DNA of 64,000 nucleotides from Annona cherimola (Eukaryota > Streptophyta > Magnoliopsida > Magnoliales > Annonaceae), in assembly GCA_030490835.1 (NCBI GenBank), contig CM059972.1, forward strand, positions 4,308,264-4,372,263. The letters are read 5' to 3'. A program made the position numbers and the translations under genes. Positions 1 to 11,600 of the stretch are shown piece by piece. Under the pieces are notes generated by a model. That model saw only the letters and a program-made list of their open reading frames with translations. It ran no database searches and was not told the DNA's origin. Position 1 is the first letter of the stretch. Every line of letters starts with the position of its first letter.

Positions 1-217
1 ACAAAGAAAATGAGACTTGATGTATGAATGAAGGGGAGAGAGGGAGAGGGAGAGGGAGAGAGAGAGTTATTACGCTGCAGCAGCCATGGCGGAAGAAAAC
101 CCCAAGAGGAGGGAGTAAGATAGCGATGAGGATCTCAAGGCAAATGGCACTTCTATCCGAACACATTATTTTCTATTCCCTTCGATTCAGTGCTTTTCCC
201 TACGGCTTTGCTGCACT

Positions 218-342
218 GAAAGTACAACTGCAACTGCAAGATGAAGATCTTTTTAAGAGCAATCCAAAGGCAATGAAGAAAGTACTACTGCAACTGCAAC
301 TGCAAGATGAAGATTTTTTAAGAGCAATCCAAAGGCGATGAA
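218..342. repeat. Two-copy tandem repeat, about 60 bp
   Basis: A unit starting GAAAGTAC and containing CTGCAACTGCAAGATGAAGA and AAGAGCAATCCAAAGG occurs at 218-277 and again at 278-342. The second copy has an extra CTGCAA and a few substitutions. The unit stays open in one frame, but I recognise no protein. A short ATG frame at 85 (MAEENPKRR) followed by a GTAAGA donor-like site could be a first exon, but no continuation was found. Confidence 0.7.
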
Positions 343-1199
343 GGAAGAGGAGGAATTTTAGGATTGTGACTTCAAATTACAAGATCTGTATGGGCCAGTC
401 TGGGCTGGGTCCTTTCTTCCCTTCTTCACATGCCACATCCTCCCATTTCACATTTTATTTCTTTGCAATTACGCACATTTTTCAAGATTTTCCAACTCAT
501 AATACACTTATTATTTTATCAAAACTTACAGACAGCACTCAGATAGATAGTAAATAGACCATGGGAAATTATACAAAGCATAGAACATAAATCAGTCACT
601 ATTCACCCATCATAAGATTTAATACAGTAAAAAAAATTCTTTCAATGGCTAACTTAAGCATGTATTTGGAAGGATACAGGATTTGAAATCAGGTCTATTA
701 CCCATTCTAAGTTACTCATCAAGCAAGATTTACTAGTGTCTCATAATAGTAGTAGGCTGAGAAAAATGTTTTTTTTTCTAATTAAGAGTGTAGATATCAA
801 CTTAATAGAAGTATGAAGGGACATAAAAGTAAAATTATTTTCACTGTATGATCCACTGGATTTTTCATGAAATTAATATTTATTATTGATGGAGGTCTGG
901 GCACACAGAATCGATAGTCTTAATATTAATTACAAATTTGAAATACATAAATTCACAACAGCATTCAACAAGAAGTTTAGTTTTGGACTAAATTCACAAT
1001 AAGCTGACAATCATATAAATTAGCATTCAGCAGCATTTCAGCAACATTCAATGGAGCTAATATTCATACAAACTAGCAACATTTTAGCCTAAATTTATTA
1101 TAATAATTATATGGTCAGATGCATGAAATTCATTAATCAAAAGGGATTTAAAAACAGAGATATTGCATAGATTAAAAAAAAAACAGGGATATTACATGA
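343..1199. other. AT-rich intergenic sequence
   Basis: No coding region, RNA gene or recognisable element was seen. The phrase GATGGAGGTCTGGG occurs at about 889 and again at about 1258, which may reflect a local duplication. Confidence 0.5.
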
Positions 1200-1580
1200 A
1201 TCAAATAGAGCTGCTGGGAGCTGGATTGATGGAATCGCGAAGGGAAGATCGGTGGCAGATGGAGGTCTGGGATGGGGATCTTAGGAGAATCGTGCAGAGA
1301 TGTTGGAAGTAAAAAGAGGGAAAGGAAAAGGGGAGATCAGGACAGTGGGAAAAAAGGGAGAACAGTGGGAGAGACCGAGTAACAGGGAAGCTAGATCTCA
1401 CGCCGGAGGAAAGCAGGAGGGAGGGTGGGGAAGAAGGAGAGGGAGACGAATCCGGTGATGGCAGCTGAAAATCGATCGCGGCAGAGGGGAACGAGGGTGG
1501 GAGGCAGGCAGGCTGCGTGGAAGACGGCGAGACTGGGAGGGCGACGAATGTGTGGCAAAGCCGAGAGGGTAGAAAAGAAT
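1200..1580 (-). other. GC-rich, pyrimidine-rich block, identity unknown
   Basis: This block stands out from the AT-rich surroundings. On the minus strand it is C/T-rich, like the leader of a plant gene or the 5' end of a retroelement. Several overlapping frames are open in it, but their translations are low-complexity Ser/Pro/Leu and match no family I know. It may be a gene or transposon fragment; I assign no function. Confidence 0.35.
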
Positions 1581-1807
1581 TTAAATCGGAAATATTGTAA
1601 TAATAATAATAAGTTAATAGCCACGTTTTTACATCATTAATAACCATATTCTGATGATCTAACACTCAATTATACGCAACTAACTCAATTTCACATTATT
1701 ATTTATAACTAATTAATTTTACGTTATTATATTTTTAGAAAAGTACTGTCACGTGTTCAGTTGAATTTTGAAGAGGTGAAGTGTGTGTGTATATATATAT
1801 ATATATA

Positions 1808-2127
1808 TTATATTCCTGTGCAGCATTGCTGTAATGAGCCCCACATGATCATGAAATCATGATCTACTCCACCCATTGTATTTACAATAATGTATTCTAT
1901 TAACATGCCAATTTTAATCCCAATTAGATACTTTAAAGTTATTATTTTCATCAAACTATTTTATTACGTTGGATTTGTACCATTTTCAGATGGGGCCCAT
2001 ATGCATATCTAATTGGGATGAAAATTGGTATGTTAATAGAATACATTATTCTAAATACAATAGGCGGAGTAGATCATGATTTCGTGATCATGTGGGGCCC
2101 ATTGCAGCGATGCTGCACAGGAATATA
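1808..2127. mobile_element. Foldback MITE, family A, copy 1
   Basis: The two arms are inverted copies of about 125 bp. The left arm begins TATTCCTGTGCAGCATTGCT and the right arm ends with its near-exact reverse complement. Shared internal motifs are CCCCACATGATCATGAAATC and ATCTACTCCACCCATTGTAT. The element sits inside a TA microsatellite on both sides, so it probably targets TA repeats. The loop contains AACTATTTTATTACGTTGGA. A closely related copy lies at 10773-11137. Confidence 0.85.
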
Positions 2128-2159
2128 ATCCTATATATATACATACACATATGGCTTAA

Positions 2160-2480
2160 GAGTTATATTTAAATGCAGCGCAACTGCATCAAAATTACGA
2201 TGTAATTATGTTAAAATAGATTCCACATGATCATAAAATTATAATCTATTTCATCAATTATATTTAAAATGATGTATTCTATCACAAAACCAATTTGTAT
2301 CCCAATTGAATATGTATATGGACCACATCTGAAAAATGGTATATATTCAACGTAATAAAATAGTTTGATATAAATAACAACTTTAAAGTGGTTTTTTCAA
2401 CAAATAAACTATTTACTATAAAATTTATATATGGATAAATGATTGTATAAAGTTTCATTGCATTCTAATATATATGGGTT
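2160..2480. mobile_element. Diverged family A relative
   Basis: The motifs CCACATGATCATAAAATTAT, CAACGTAATAAAATAGTTTG and AACTTTAAAGTGG occur in the same order as in the family A arm and loop, but diverged and without a clear second arm. It adjoins copy 1, so the region is a stack of related insertions. Confidence 0.55.
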
Positions 2481-2529
2481 CGATTTTTTGGGCTAATATA
2501 TCACTGTTCTAGTGTAGTTTTGCTGCATA

Positions 2530-2990
2530 GGAACAAGTCTCGTTTGGTCCCGCTTTTGTGAAACTCCTTTCTATGTAATCTCCTCCATTTTTAAAATTTT
2601 GATAATCGATGAAAAATTCATTTCATATATTATTTTTAACATCATTTATAGTATCGTGAAAACCCTTTTTACTTTTTAAATTTCACTATATATATGTCCT
2701 ATTTATAAATGTGTAAAATTAACGTAATAAAATAGTTCGATGTTAAAATATTAACTTTAAAGTAGTTTTTTAAACATTTAAGTCATCTAAAATATCAATA
2801 ATATGTAGATAAATAATCATATAAAGTATTGTTGTAATCTAACACATGCGTGAATGAATCTGAGCATTTTTTCATAATTTACACATGAATATACATATTT
2901 TTGAGCAAACGTGACACATGCGCATACTTGATTTGGATGAAACTTGGTCTTCTTGTGAAAACAAATTATATTAAATACAATAAAATGATC
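2530..2990. mobile_element. Diverged copy of the 53.2 kb element (family C)
   Basis: AACGTAATAAAATAGTTCGA, ATGTAGATAAAT and ATAATTTACACATGAAT occur here in the same order as in the complete element at 53229-53772. The left terminal motif (CGCTTTTGTGAAA) is also similar. The right end is not clear, because a family B MITE follows at 3029. Confidence 0.55.
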
Positions 2991-3028
2991 AATATCTTGA
3001 AATTTGAAGAGGTTAATATTATATATAA

Positions 3029-3290
3029 GGAATGTTTGGTTAGGGATAAAATTTTTTAATGAAAAGTTTTTCGTGTAAAAATTATTTGAGTGATGAAAAA
3101 TGAATAAATGATGTAATATGATAGAAATAATGATGACGTGTAAAGAGAATAAAATTAAAATAGATAATTTAGTCATATGAGTAGTTGTTTGGAAATAATT
3201 GAAAAACAAAATAATTTGTATAGAAAAATGTAAAAAAATAATAAAAAAAGTGAAAAAAGAAAAATTTTCGCCCAACCAAACACACTCGCA
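3029..3290 (+). mobile_element. PIF/Harbinger-like MITE, family B, in a gene promoter
   Basis: The ends are GGAATGTTTGGTTAGG and CCAACCAAACACACTC, which are inverted relatives. The interior has the family hallmark: TGATGTAATATGATAG, then AAAGAGAATAAAATTAAAAT, then GAAATAATTGAAAA. The element ends about 80 bp before the methyltransferase start codon, so it forms the proximal promoter or leader. Confidence 0.75.
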
Positions 3291-3369
3291 GTAACAAACT
3301 CTCTCTGAAGCGACTGAAGGCTTTGATATGGAGAAGGGAAAGGCAGCCCTTCCCTTGCCAACAGGAAGC

Positions 3370-6300
3370 ATGCAGGGGGAGGAGAAAGAAGAGGAGGAGA
3401 TCATTTGCTTGGATGATTCTTTTTTCGTCAATAGCAAGTAATATATCTCATGAGCAACAGATAAGAAAGGAAACCTTTCTCTTGATTCCAACACAAATTC
3501 TGTTCTCTCTCTCATCAGATTCCCTTTCGATCGATCTTTTGCAGTTACCAGCTAACCACTTTCACATTTGGGTCGAACGTTCTTCGGCTTCTCTGCCTTC
3601 AATCTGCTTCAAGTGAGTGTTTTTTGTAAGTTGGGGTTTTTTTTTTTTTTTTTTTTTTAATACCCGGAACTCATTTAGCTAGTGATAATTAAAAATTAGG
3701 ATTTTTTTTCTTATCATTAGTACTTGGAATCACAAGCTGCTTAAATTACAAACAAGAATCAAGTTCAATGGTCTTTGCTGATTAAAAAATAATGGCCGGC
3801 CTACTGCTTTCATTGAAATGGTGGCTCGACACATCCTGCTTTTGCCTCATTTTGCTCAGGTTGAATATGTCAGGATTGATCTAGTTATTTTGTGGCCAAC
3901 TAAAACATAAGCTGGCAATCCTATTTCTCCCATTTTCCGGGGTTTATTGATATGCATAAGGTAGCTTTTTACTGTTTGCTGTTTCTTTTCTCAGCCAACT
4001 GACGATCATTTCCGTGGCAGCTGACTATGATCTTACAGGGCAGCTGGTATGGCCAGGTGCATTGATGTTAAACAATTACCTTTCTACGAATGCCAACATA
4101 CTCAATGGATGTTCAGTAATTGAATTAGGCTCTGGTGTTGGTAAGTCAAGATATATCTATTGTCTATAACAACAATCAATTAATTCTGATGCTCTAGTTA
4201 TGAGGATATGCTAATGCTGGTGGGAATAGGTTGATAAGTTGTCAAACAAATCTACTTATTAGAATTGAGCCATCATAGCAGGTACTCTGTCGTGGAAGAG
4301 GATAGAAGTGATGAGGAAATTATTGAGAGGACTGGAAATCACCAGATTTTTGCTAAAGGATTGCTTGGAAGGAGCATTCATAATCATTTTGTAGATAATT
4401 TGGAGGGACCAGCTTGTTACTAAAAATATTAAGAATTTGGTGTTCTTAGATAGGATCATGTATGGTGTACCAGAGTCTGTCAATTGGGTATTTGCTAGAT
4501 ATGGGCTATTAGTCCTCCTTTCCTCCAGAGATGATGCATACAGCTTCTGCGCATGAACATATGCAGTACAGCTTGCCTATGGGTTTTACAGACTTCATGC
4601 GTTTGTGCGTCTTAGAATCCCGAATGCCAATAGTTCCCTCTGGATTTCTGTTTACTCTCTGGAAGGTTTTCTTTGTGTAATATACTCCTGGGATTTAAGC
4701 CTGTCAGCTTGTCCTTTATGGGAGATGGTGTCCAAGATCCAAGCTTTAAGAGCTAACATCTTGCAACTTCCCTGGGGCTTTTTAGTAGCAACTTACCCAG
4801 TTTGCCAGTTCATTCATCTGACCAAAGTAGGACTAAAGGGACGTTTGGTACAGTGAAAAAATGTGGGATTGTGGGAAATGGTGGGAAATAGAAAATTAAT
4901 ATTTTGAAAAATGTGTGATTGATAGGAAATGATAAGGGTATAATTGGAATAAATAGGTTTATTGAAAGTAGTTGATGGGGAAAATGATTGAAACATAGGG
5001 TTAAAAATGGAAAAAATAAAATATTAGGAGGTTGAGTTTTGGAGATTTTTTTGATGATACAGGTTAAGAAATAAGCTTGGCATCTTTGTTATACTATGGA
5101 ACTTTTGGTGGTAGATGTGTACCCAACATGGATTTCATATTGTTATACTAACATTGGTCCAGGTTACCTCAAATAATTGATGGAACTTTTTATTGTAGTA
5201 ACATCATGGCATCTCTTAATTCTCTTCTGAATTGCAAGCTTGTTTGATGATTTTGAGGTTACTGCATCTTTCTCTACTTTTTATTTTACTTTCTTTTTAA
5301 TCAAATAATGCCAACAACTTGTTCTTGTTTCAGGGATTACAGGCTTACTATGTAGCAGATTTTGTCATGAGGTGGTCTTGACCGATCACAACAAAGAAGT
5401 TCTAAAGGCATGATATAGAATCTTTCTAATTCTTTGCTTGTTTCCATTTTTTTCTGCAAGGAATACTAGATATGCTATCTCATTATTGAACTTTTCCATT
5501 TTCCAACCAGCTTGTCTGACAGAATAGGTTTTCAGATTTTATTCTATATTGGATGCATGTGGAAGGGATTGTGTGCTGGCAGGCACATGTAAATAAGGGG
5601 ACTATCCAATTGCACACATCCTTTACATTCATGTGACATTGAATGGATGTGCTATACTGCTATATGGAAAACATGGAATCAAAATCTTAAACTGGCGGAA
5701 TAGATTTTTGCAATTAACAAGCCCCACGGAGTTTGTTCATCTCCTACAGTCCCACCGTCTAAGAAATTTGTCTCCCAATGGAAACCTGGTAAGTTCTGTA
5801 CATACCTTATCCTAAGGCCTTTATCCTAAGGTAAATGTGGATTCCGACCTTATTCCTAAAGCTAAATGTTAATCAATTGTTCTGCCTGTTTTCTTGTTTC
5901 TATTACTTATCGAAATGTAGATTCCGTTGTTTGCTCACTTGGGAGCTTCAATGGATTCAAATGGATATTTCCTTTTTCCAAGAACAAGCTCGTTTTCCTC
6001 CGAGTTTATCTGAAAATTTTCTGCATTCCCTTTCCACACTTCCAAGCCAAAATATCAGTTTCACCATATGACATGGCTTTTCAAATAGAAGTTGTCATTG
6101 TCCTTTCTTCCAACAAGGCATTTCTTTTGGAAGTTTATAATTTGCTTTGTTTGCACTTTTGATGTTTTTACTCCCAATTTTTCATTTGGTTATCAGATCT
6201 TGAACAAGAATATTGAGCTACAGCAGTCAACAGAAACTCTTAATTGTGTTGGTAAGAGTGATTTCTAAGGGTACCACCTTTGCTGATCCTAGGTTGCTGT

Positions 6301-7638
6301 ATGGATGTTGTTGATACTGGTTTTAAAACACATTTGATTATGCATTTATAGGTTATTGCTGACCAGTTGATTCCCCAGTGTACTCTTGGACTGCTGCATT
6401 TCCTTGCCTTATTAGATATACATTTTACCCCATAACGGATGTCTAATGACATGATAGAAGTGATAGTTTGTGGCCTTCTTAAAATAGCCATATAACTAAT
6501 ATGTTTTTCTTATTTGATATCGTTATTCATTCATTTAGGTATGAATGAATAGCAGGCGCATCCCAGGACATCTTGCCTGGAGAACTAAGCCATTAAACAC
6601 CTAGTGCATCCATATTACTTTAATGGTCCCAGCACTTGGAATTAGTTTGATCTGTCAAGATGATGCTGATGTGAATGCTTGTGTTTGTTTTGATATTTGC
6701 TTGCAGGATTAGTGGCTGAAAAGCTAGAGTGGGGCAGTCCTGATGACATGAACAGGATCCTACAAAGATATCCTGGGGGATTTGATCTGGTTCTTGGAGC
6801 TGACATTTATATCCTGTTCACCCTCTTTGCCTGGCTGTCTATTCATATAACAACATTTTGCTTTGTAAACTTCTTGACTAGTCCTTAAGCTTTCAACAGT
6901 CCAGTGTTCCTCCACTTTTTGATACAGTAGAGCATTTTCTGCGTGTTAGAGGGGAGAAGTGCAAATTCATACTTGCTTATGTGTCTCGTGCAAAGATGTA
7001 AGTGATATATCTGCTGTGAATTTTTCATTGTTAAGCATTTGTTTTCTTCTGTTGTAATGCAACCATTTCATCTATTTACTCATATGCATCTCTTATGTTC
7101 AGCCAATGTCAGATTTCCGATAATGCATTAATATCCATTCATGTTCATATGCCTTTTAGTTTATTAGAAGCATTCATTGTCAAGTTGGCCTACTTTCTTC
7201 TTAAGCAACTGTCAGAACCTTTCCATCTCCAATGTATTGTGTATCTTGCATGTGCATCCAGTGTCACCTTTTAAGGAAGATCAATACATTCCCACGCATC
7301 TCCATTTGCATTTTTTAAAAGTCAGTGGCATTCATGTGAGACTGAGATGCTTGTATGTCAACCACCCATGATATCTGTGTTTGTCTCCTTGGGCCTGGTC
7401 GATGTGGAGCTGTATGGTTGGAAAAACCGCTTGTAATATAGAAAGTTCAAACTTCATGGAAGATTTCAAAATTTATATTTATTGTCTGAAATTGTCCATT
7501 TCTTTATCTGTGTCCAGTATGGATGCAATGGTCATCAATGAAGCTACAAAGCATGGAATGGAGATACATGAAGTGAATGGGACACGATCAGTGGTCGGCA
7601 ATCTTGAAGGGGTCATTTTTGAGATCTCCCTTTGTTAA
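3370..7638 (+). CDS. METTL21-type (Methyltransf_16) protein methyltransferase, 7 exons
   Basis: Predicted to transfer a methyl group from S-adenosylmethionine, probably to a lysine of a protein; the substrate is unknown. Exons: 3370-3437, 3995-4140, 5334-5407, 6197-6251, 6707-6808 (or 6815), 6889/6890-6997, 7518-7638, giving about 224 aa. Visible motifs are TGQLVWPGA before the fold, the SAM-binding VIELGSGVGITG (motif I), VVLTDHN (motif II), and FDLVLGADI (the post-II motif typical of METTL21 proteins). The C-terminus is NLEGVIFEISLC. The start at 3370 gives a short acidic leader, MQGEEKEEEE, and joins exon 2 in phase. Two introns are abnormal: intron 3 begins GC (AAG|GCATGA), and intron 5 is only 74-80 nt with U12-like signals. 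Length and motifs fit the family. The gene converges on MOC1. Confidence 0.88.
4845..5050. repeat. AT-rich repeat fragment in intron 2 of the methyltransferase
   Basis: From about 4845 the intron changes to a purine-rich tract beginning GGGACGTTTGGTACAGTG. It resembles the ends of the short TTTGG-type insertions elsewhere in this window. No second end was identified with confidence. Confidence 0.35.
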
Positions 7639-8642
7639 AGAACATATCAATGCTTGATGCAGAAATCCTTAGCGCTCTTCAAAATTGAGCAGCTTCAACC
7701 AAGGCACCAGATGCACGTCACCAACATTTTACTTCAATTGTTCGTGAGATTCAGAACAAGGATCTGCATCACAGACCCAAATCGTTGTTTATTCAAGTAG
7801 CTTCATGGTAACTTCCTTGCTAATGAGAATTGATCTTGATTGATGAACCACATGGAAACAGAAACAAGCAAGAAAGTACTCTGGTTTCTTCGTCCATTTG
7901 CAGTTGTTTGGCTTGGATATTAAGTTAGGAAGCAAATTTTGGCTCTTTGGCTAGGTGAAAGCTTCTTGAGCTACCTACATGTTTTGTTACCATTAGGGGC
8001 ACTGGTGCACGTGAGTCCCGTGCCATGATAATTCCACATATTTGGGTGCTTAATGTTTTATAGGATTCATTCTATTTGCTTGGCGTGAGTTCTAGAATTG
8101 CCTGCCGCAAGGGGACAATCCAATTAGGTCTTATTTACAAATTGAGTAGTCCAACTGGTCAGATCTACTTTTTTTTTTTTTTTTTTTCAGTGTATATTTC
8201 TTTACTTTGATTTGGGTTTCCCTTTTTTGTTGTCTGTATGGCTTGTTTGTAATCTAGATGTTGCAATCCGGTTGCCGACACATTGAAATTGAAGCATTTG
8301 AAGAAATTTTATATCGAAGAATGTCAATACAGGGAAAGGCATGATCAGATAAACAATGCCATAGCTACAAGATTACAATGAAATCCGGTTGCCCACTGCT
8401 GTCCCGCCTAAGATCCACATTTTCTTTTGTGGCCCCAAACAGTAATTTTAATGGATGTTACAACTTACAAGCAGACCCAACCCAATGACTTAGAAACTCG
8501 GGCTGGAAATAAAGGATGTCCCCCTTGAACCCTGGCGACCTGCCAATGCTTACATTTTTCTTTTCATTGGTAAGTGTCAGATTTGCCAAAAGCATGTTGA
8601 AGTCAAGCAAGCCTTCAAAAAAACTGTGGTAGGACACAGTAT
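7639..8642. other. Convergent intergenic region / 3' UTRs
   Basis: This 1 kb separates the stop codons of the + strand methyltransferase and the - strand MOC1 gene. It must hold both 3' UTRs. A poly(T) run lies near 8169-8188. No further gene was seen. Confidence 0.6.
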
Positions 8643-11600
8643 CTATGTGCTGCTGGTCTCCGATTGTACTGTTAAGCCTTTCCCATAGGCAGCAATTAGA
8701 AGAGCCTCAGCCCTACCTGCCAAAATGGCAAATTTTGAATAATGGATTATGGCAAAAAAGGGCATACTTTCATGAGTGCAACGAATAGACAGCAGCTTAT
8801 CTTTTTGATGGATAAGTTGCAGGAAATTGGAATTTGAAATGCACAACCATCAGTGGCCTATCGATGAGCTACATAGGAATAAGCAATTGTCAACCTATCC
8901 ATTCTCTCAAACCACCAAACTGTATAAGGCAGCCCAACCTCTTTGAGATGGCTGCTTTACGCGAATGGTGACATCTGCCCCCGCTTGATTTAAAATGCAG
9001 TAGCCGTTGTCCATTGACAAGGGAAAAATTTTTGACAGTGAGGCTCCAATCTTGCAGAATGACCCATCCCAGAAGAGTCTCCACGAAATAAACGTGAAAG
9101 GTTTCAATAAAGCACCATAGAGTGCCTCCTGAGCTTTCACATATTATAGACATTGAAAACTGTAATGATGGACCATCCATGGTACGGGTGATGCATACCA
9201 TGATCTTTTTTCCTCTTTAGAAGGGTGTCAAGAGATGGAAATAACGTAGATGCAGCCCTTCTGCTATCATCCTGCCATAAACATATACCTATCACACGTG
9301 AAAACAAAAATTCTCTCTAAAACAAGTTTGTGCAGAGTGGAAAAGTTCATAGATGAAGCCATATGAATCAGGTACATGGATCCACAGGAACCCTCTTGGA
9401 CATAATTTGGAGCACAACATTACAATTGGATTAGGATCGAGTTCTAAGACCAGGTTGAATTAAAAGCAATGAAGTACAGTCTGGAGTGCAGCATTGAAGC
9501 TTTTAACTAATTGATAAATGCCACTATATCTTTGCACTTTCAGAACAGGAGCAATGTGGCACTGATCTGTTAATGCAATTTGCATTTTGAACAAGATGAC
9601 TTGAGAATGAAAGAACAGACCTTACTTGAGGCACTCCCACAAAGACCAAAGTGGTTCTTCCACAGTACACATGGAACGGGTATAACAGAAAATCCTGATG
9701 CAACTAAAATCCCAATCCATAAGCCATATCCAAATCCCCCACTCCACCACCCCTAAAGGAGAAAGGCATAAAAGAGTTAATGAAAAAGAGAAAAGGTAAA
9801 AAGGGAAAGAAAAACAAAAACAAAACTTAAGGTCCCTTTTGGTAATATGGAAGTGCATCCTATTTCTATTTGCACCCCTTCTTGATTAACATACTATAGG
9901 CTCACCCCAACTCTCCTGTTTTATCCACATCATTACCTACATATTTAGTCATAGCTCCCTACCATTTCATCCAAAGAATCTATTTATTTTTATCTTTATT
10001 TATTTCATTAAAAATCAGTATAAACCCTACCCAATTATATTTGTTTCCATCACCTTCTCCATATTTCACATTTTGACCTCTTCTTTTCCAATTCCCAAAT
10101 GGAAAAGACCACATCAATATCACAATAAAGTTTGTGTTCATTAACTAGGCCTGAACAATGAATATCAAGGGGGTGTTTCGTAACACCTAAAACTCTTCTA
10201 ATTAAAACTTTACAATCCAAATTTTTTTATTTCCCATAACTAATCTATTTTTTAATTAATTTTAAAATTTTCCTATAAAACTACCTTACTTTTCGATCAT
10301 TTCTACACATCTACTTATACATCTAACCTATCTATTTTAACTTTATTCTCTTTACTCCTTATTGTTGTCCCTATTATATCACACTATTTTCTTACATTCC
10401 AAAAACTTTTATGCCAAAAAATTTTCATCAAAAGTTTTATCACTTCCCAAACACCCCCCAAATGAAAAGAATTATATCTTAATTAGCAAATAGCAGAAGG
10501 GCAAAATGACTTAAACCAGTGTTCTTTAAAGAACAGTTGTATCCTTTTCATTTCTTTTGGTGGCTAACCAAGGAGAAAAACTATAATCTTTATGTGATTT
10601 TCTCGTAGGACACATAATAATGTGAAGTTTTCTGACATAAATTGTATTTTCATTCACAACAAAGAAAGGAACAACACTTCTTGTTTGGAAATGATTATAG
10701 ATGCTGCAATGAAGACAACCCACATAGAGGAGTAACAAATGTGGGAAGTCAAAAAATATATATATATATGATGCTGTTCCGGTGCAGCATCACTGCACCC
10801 GAATAGCGGTGCAGTGGCTCCAAAATGGAGCCCACATGATTATGATCTACTCCACCCATTGTATTTAGAATAATGTATTCTATTATCATACCAATTTTCA
10901 TCCCAATCAAATACTTTAAAGTTGTTATTTACATCAAACTATTTTATTACGTTGGATTTGTACCATTTTCAGATGGGGCCCATATACATACCTGATTGGG
11001 ATGAAAATTGGTATGGTAGTAGAATACGTTATTCTAAATACAATGGGTGGAGTAGATCATGATTTCATGATCATGTGGGCCCCATTTTGGGGCCACTGTA
11101 CCGCTGTTCCGGTGCAGCGTCACTGCACCGGAACAGCTCTCATATATATATATATACACATGATAGAAATGCAGTTGCAAATGCAGTAAATTTGACAAAA
11201 ACCTGCTTTCCGTCTTTAGGGAAAGGTGTTGATTGCTCAATATAAGCAGCAGTTCCTGAAATAAAACAATAAATTATGAAGACATGAGATGTGAAGAAAC
11301 AAGCATATGACAATTTTCAACAGGTTTGTACCTACTAATAAATTTAAAGCAAAGAAAGTAAGGTCTTGCTGCAACATCGGTGGATTGAAAGACAAAAATA
11401 AGGATGACGACCTAAGGAAGCTTTTTGCTTCACATGGTCACCTCAAAACATTAACTAGACATCACATGTTGTAATCATTAACATTGTCAGCTTTGACTTA
11501 CAAAACATGAACTTCCAAATGTATTTAAATACATCAATAATTGGGAATAACAGAACATTAACATAGTTAATACAGTTAAAACAAATGTCCTACGTAACAA

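Noticed and set aside
24..341. Coding gene at the left edge
   Set aside because: The open frame spans a GA-rich simple repeat and a tandem duplication, and no family is recognised.
2817..3515. Long minus-strand open frame (232 codons)
   Set aside because: It covers a family C relative and a MITE, and its AT-driven translation (Phe/Ile/Asn-rich) is not protein-like.
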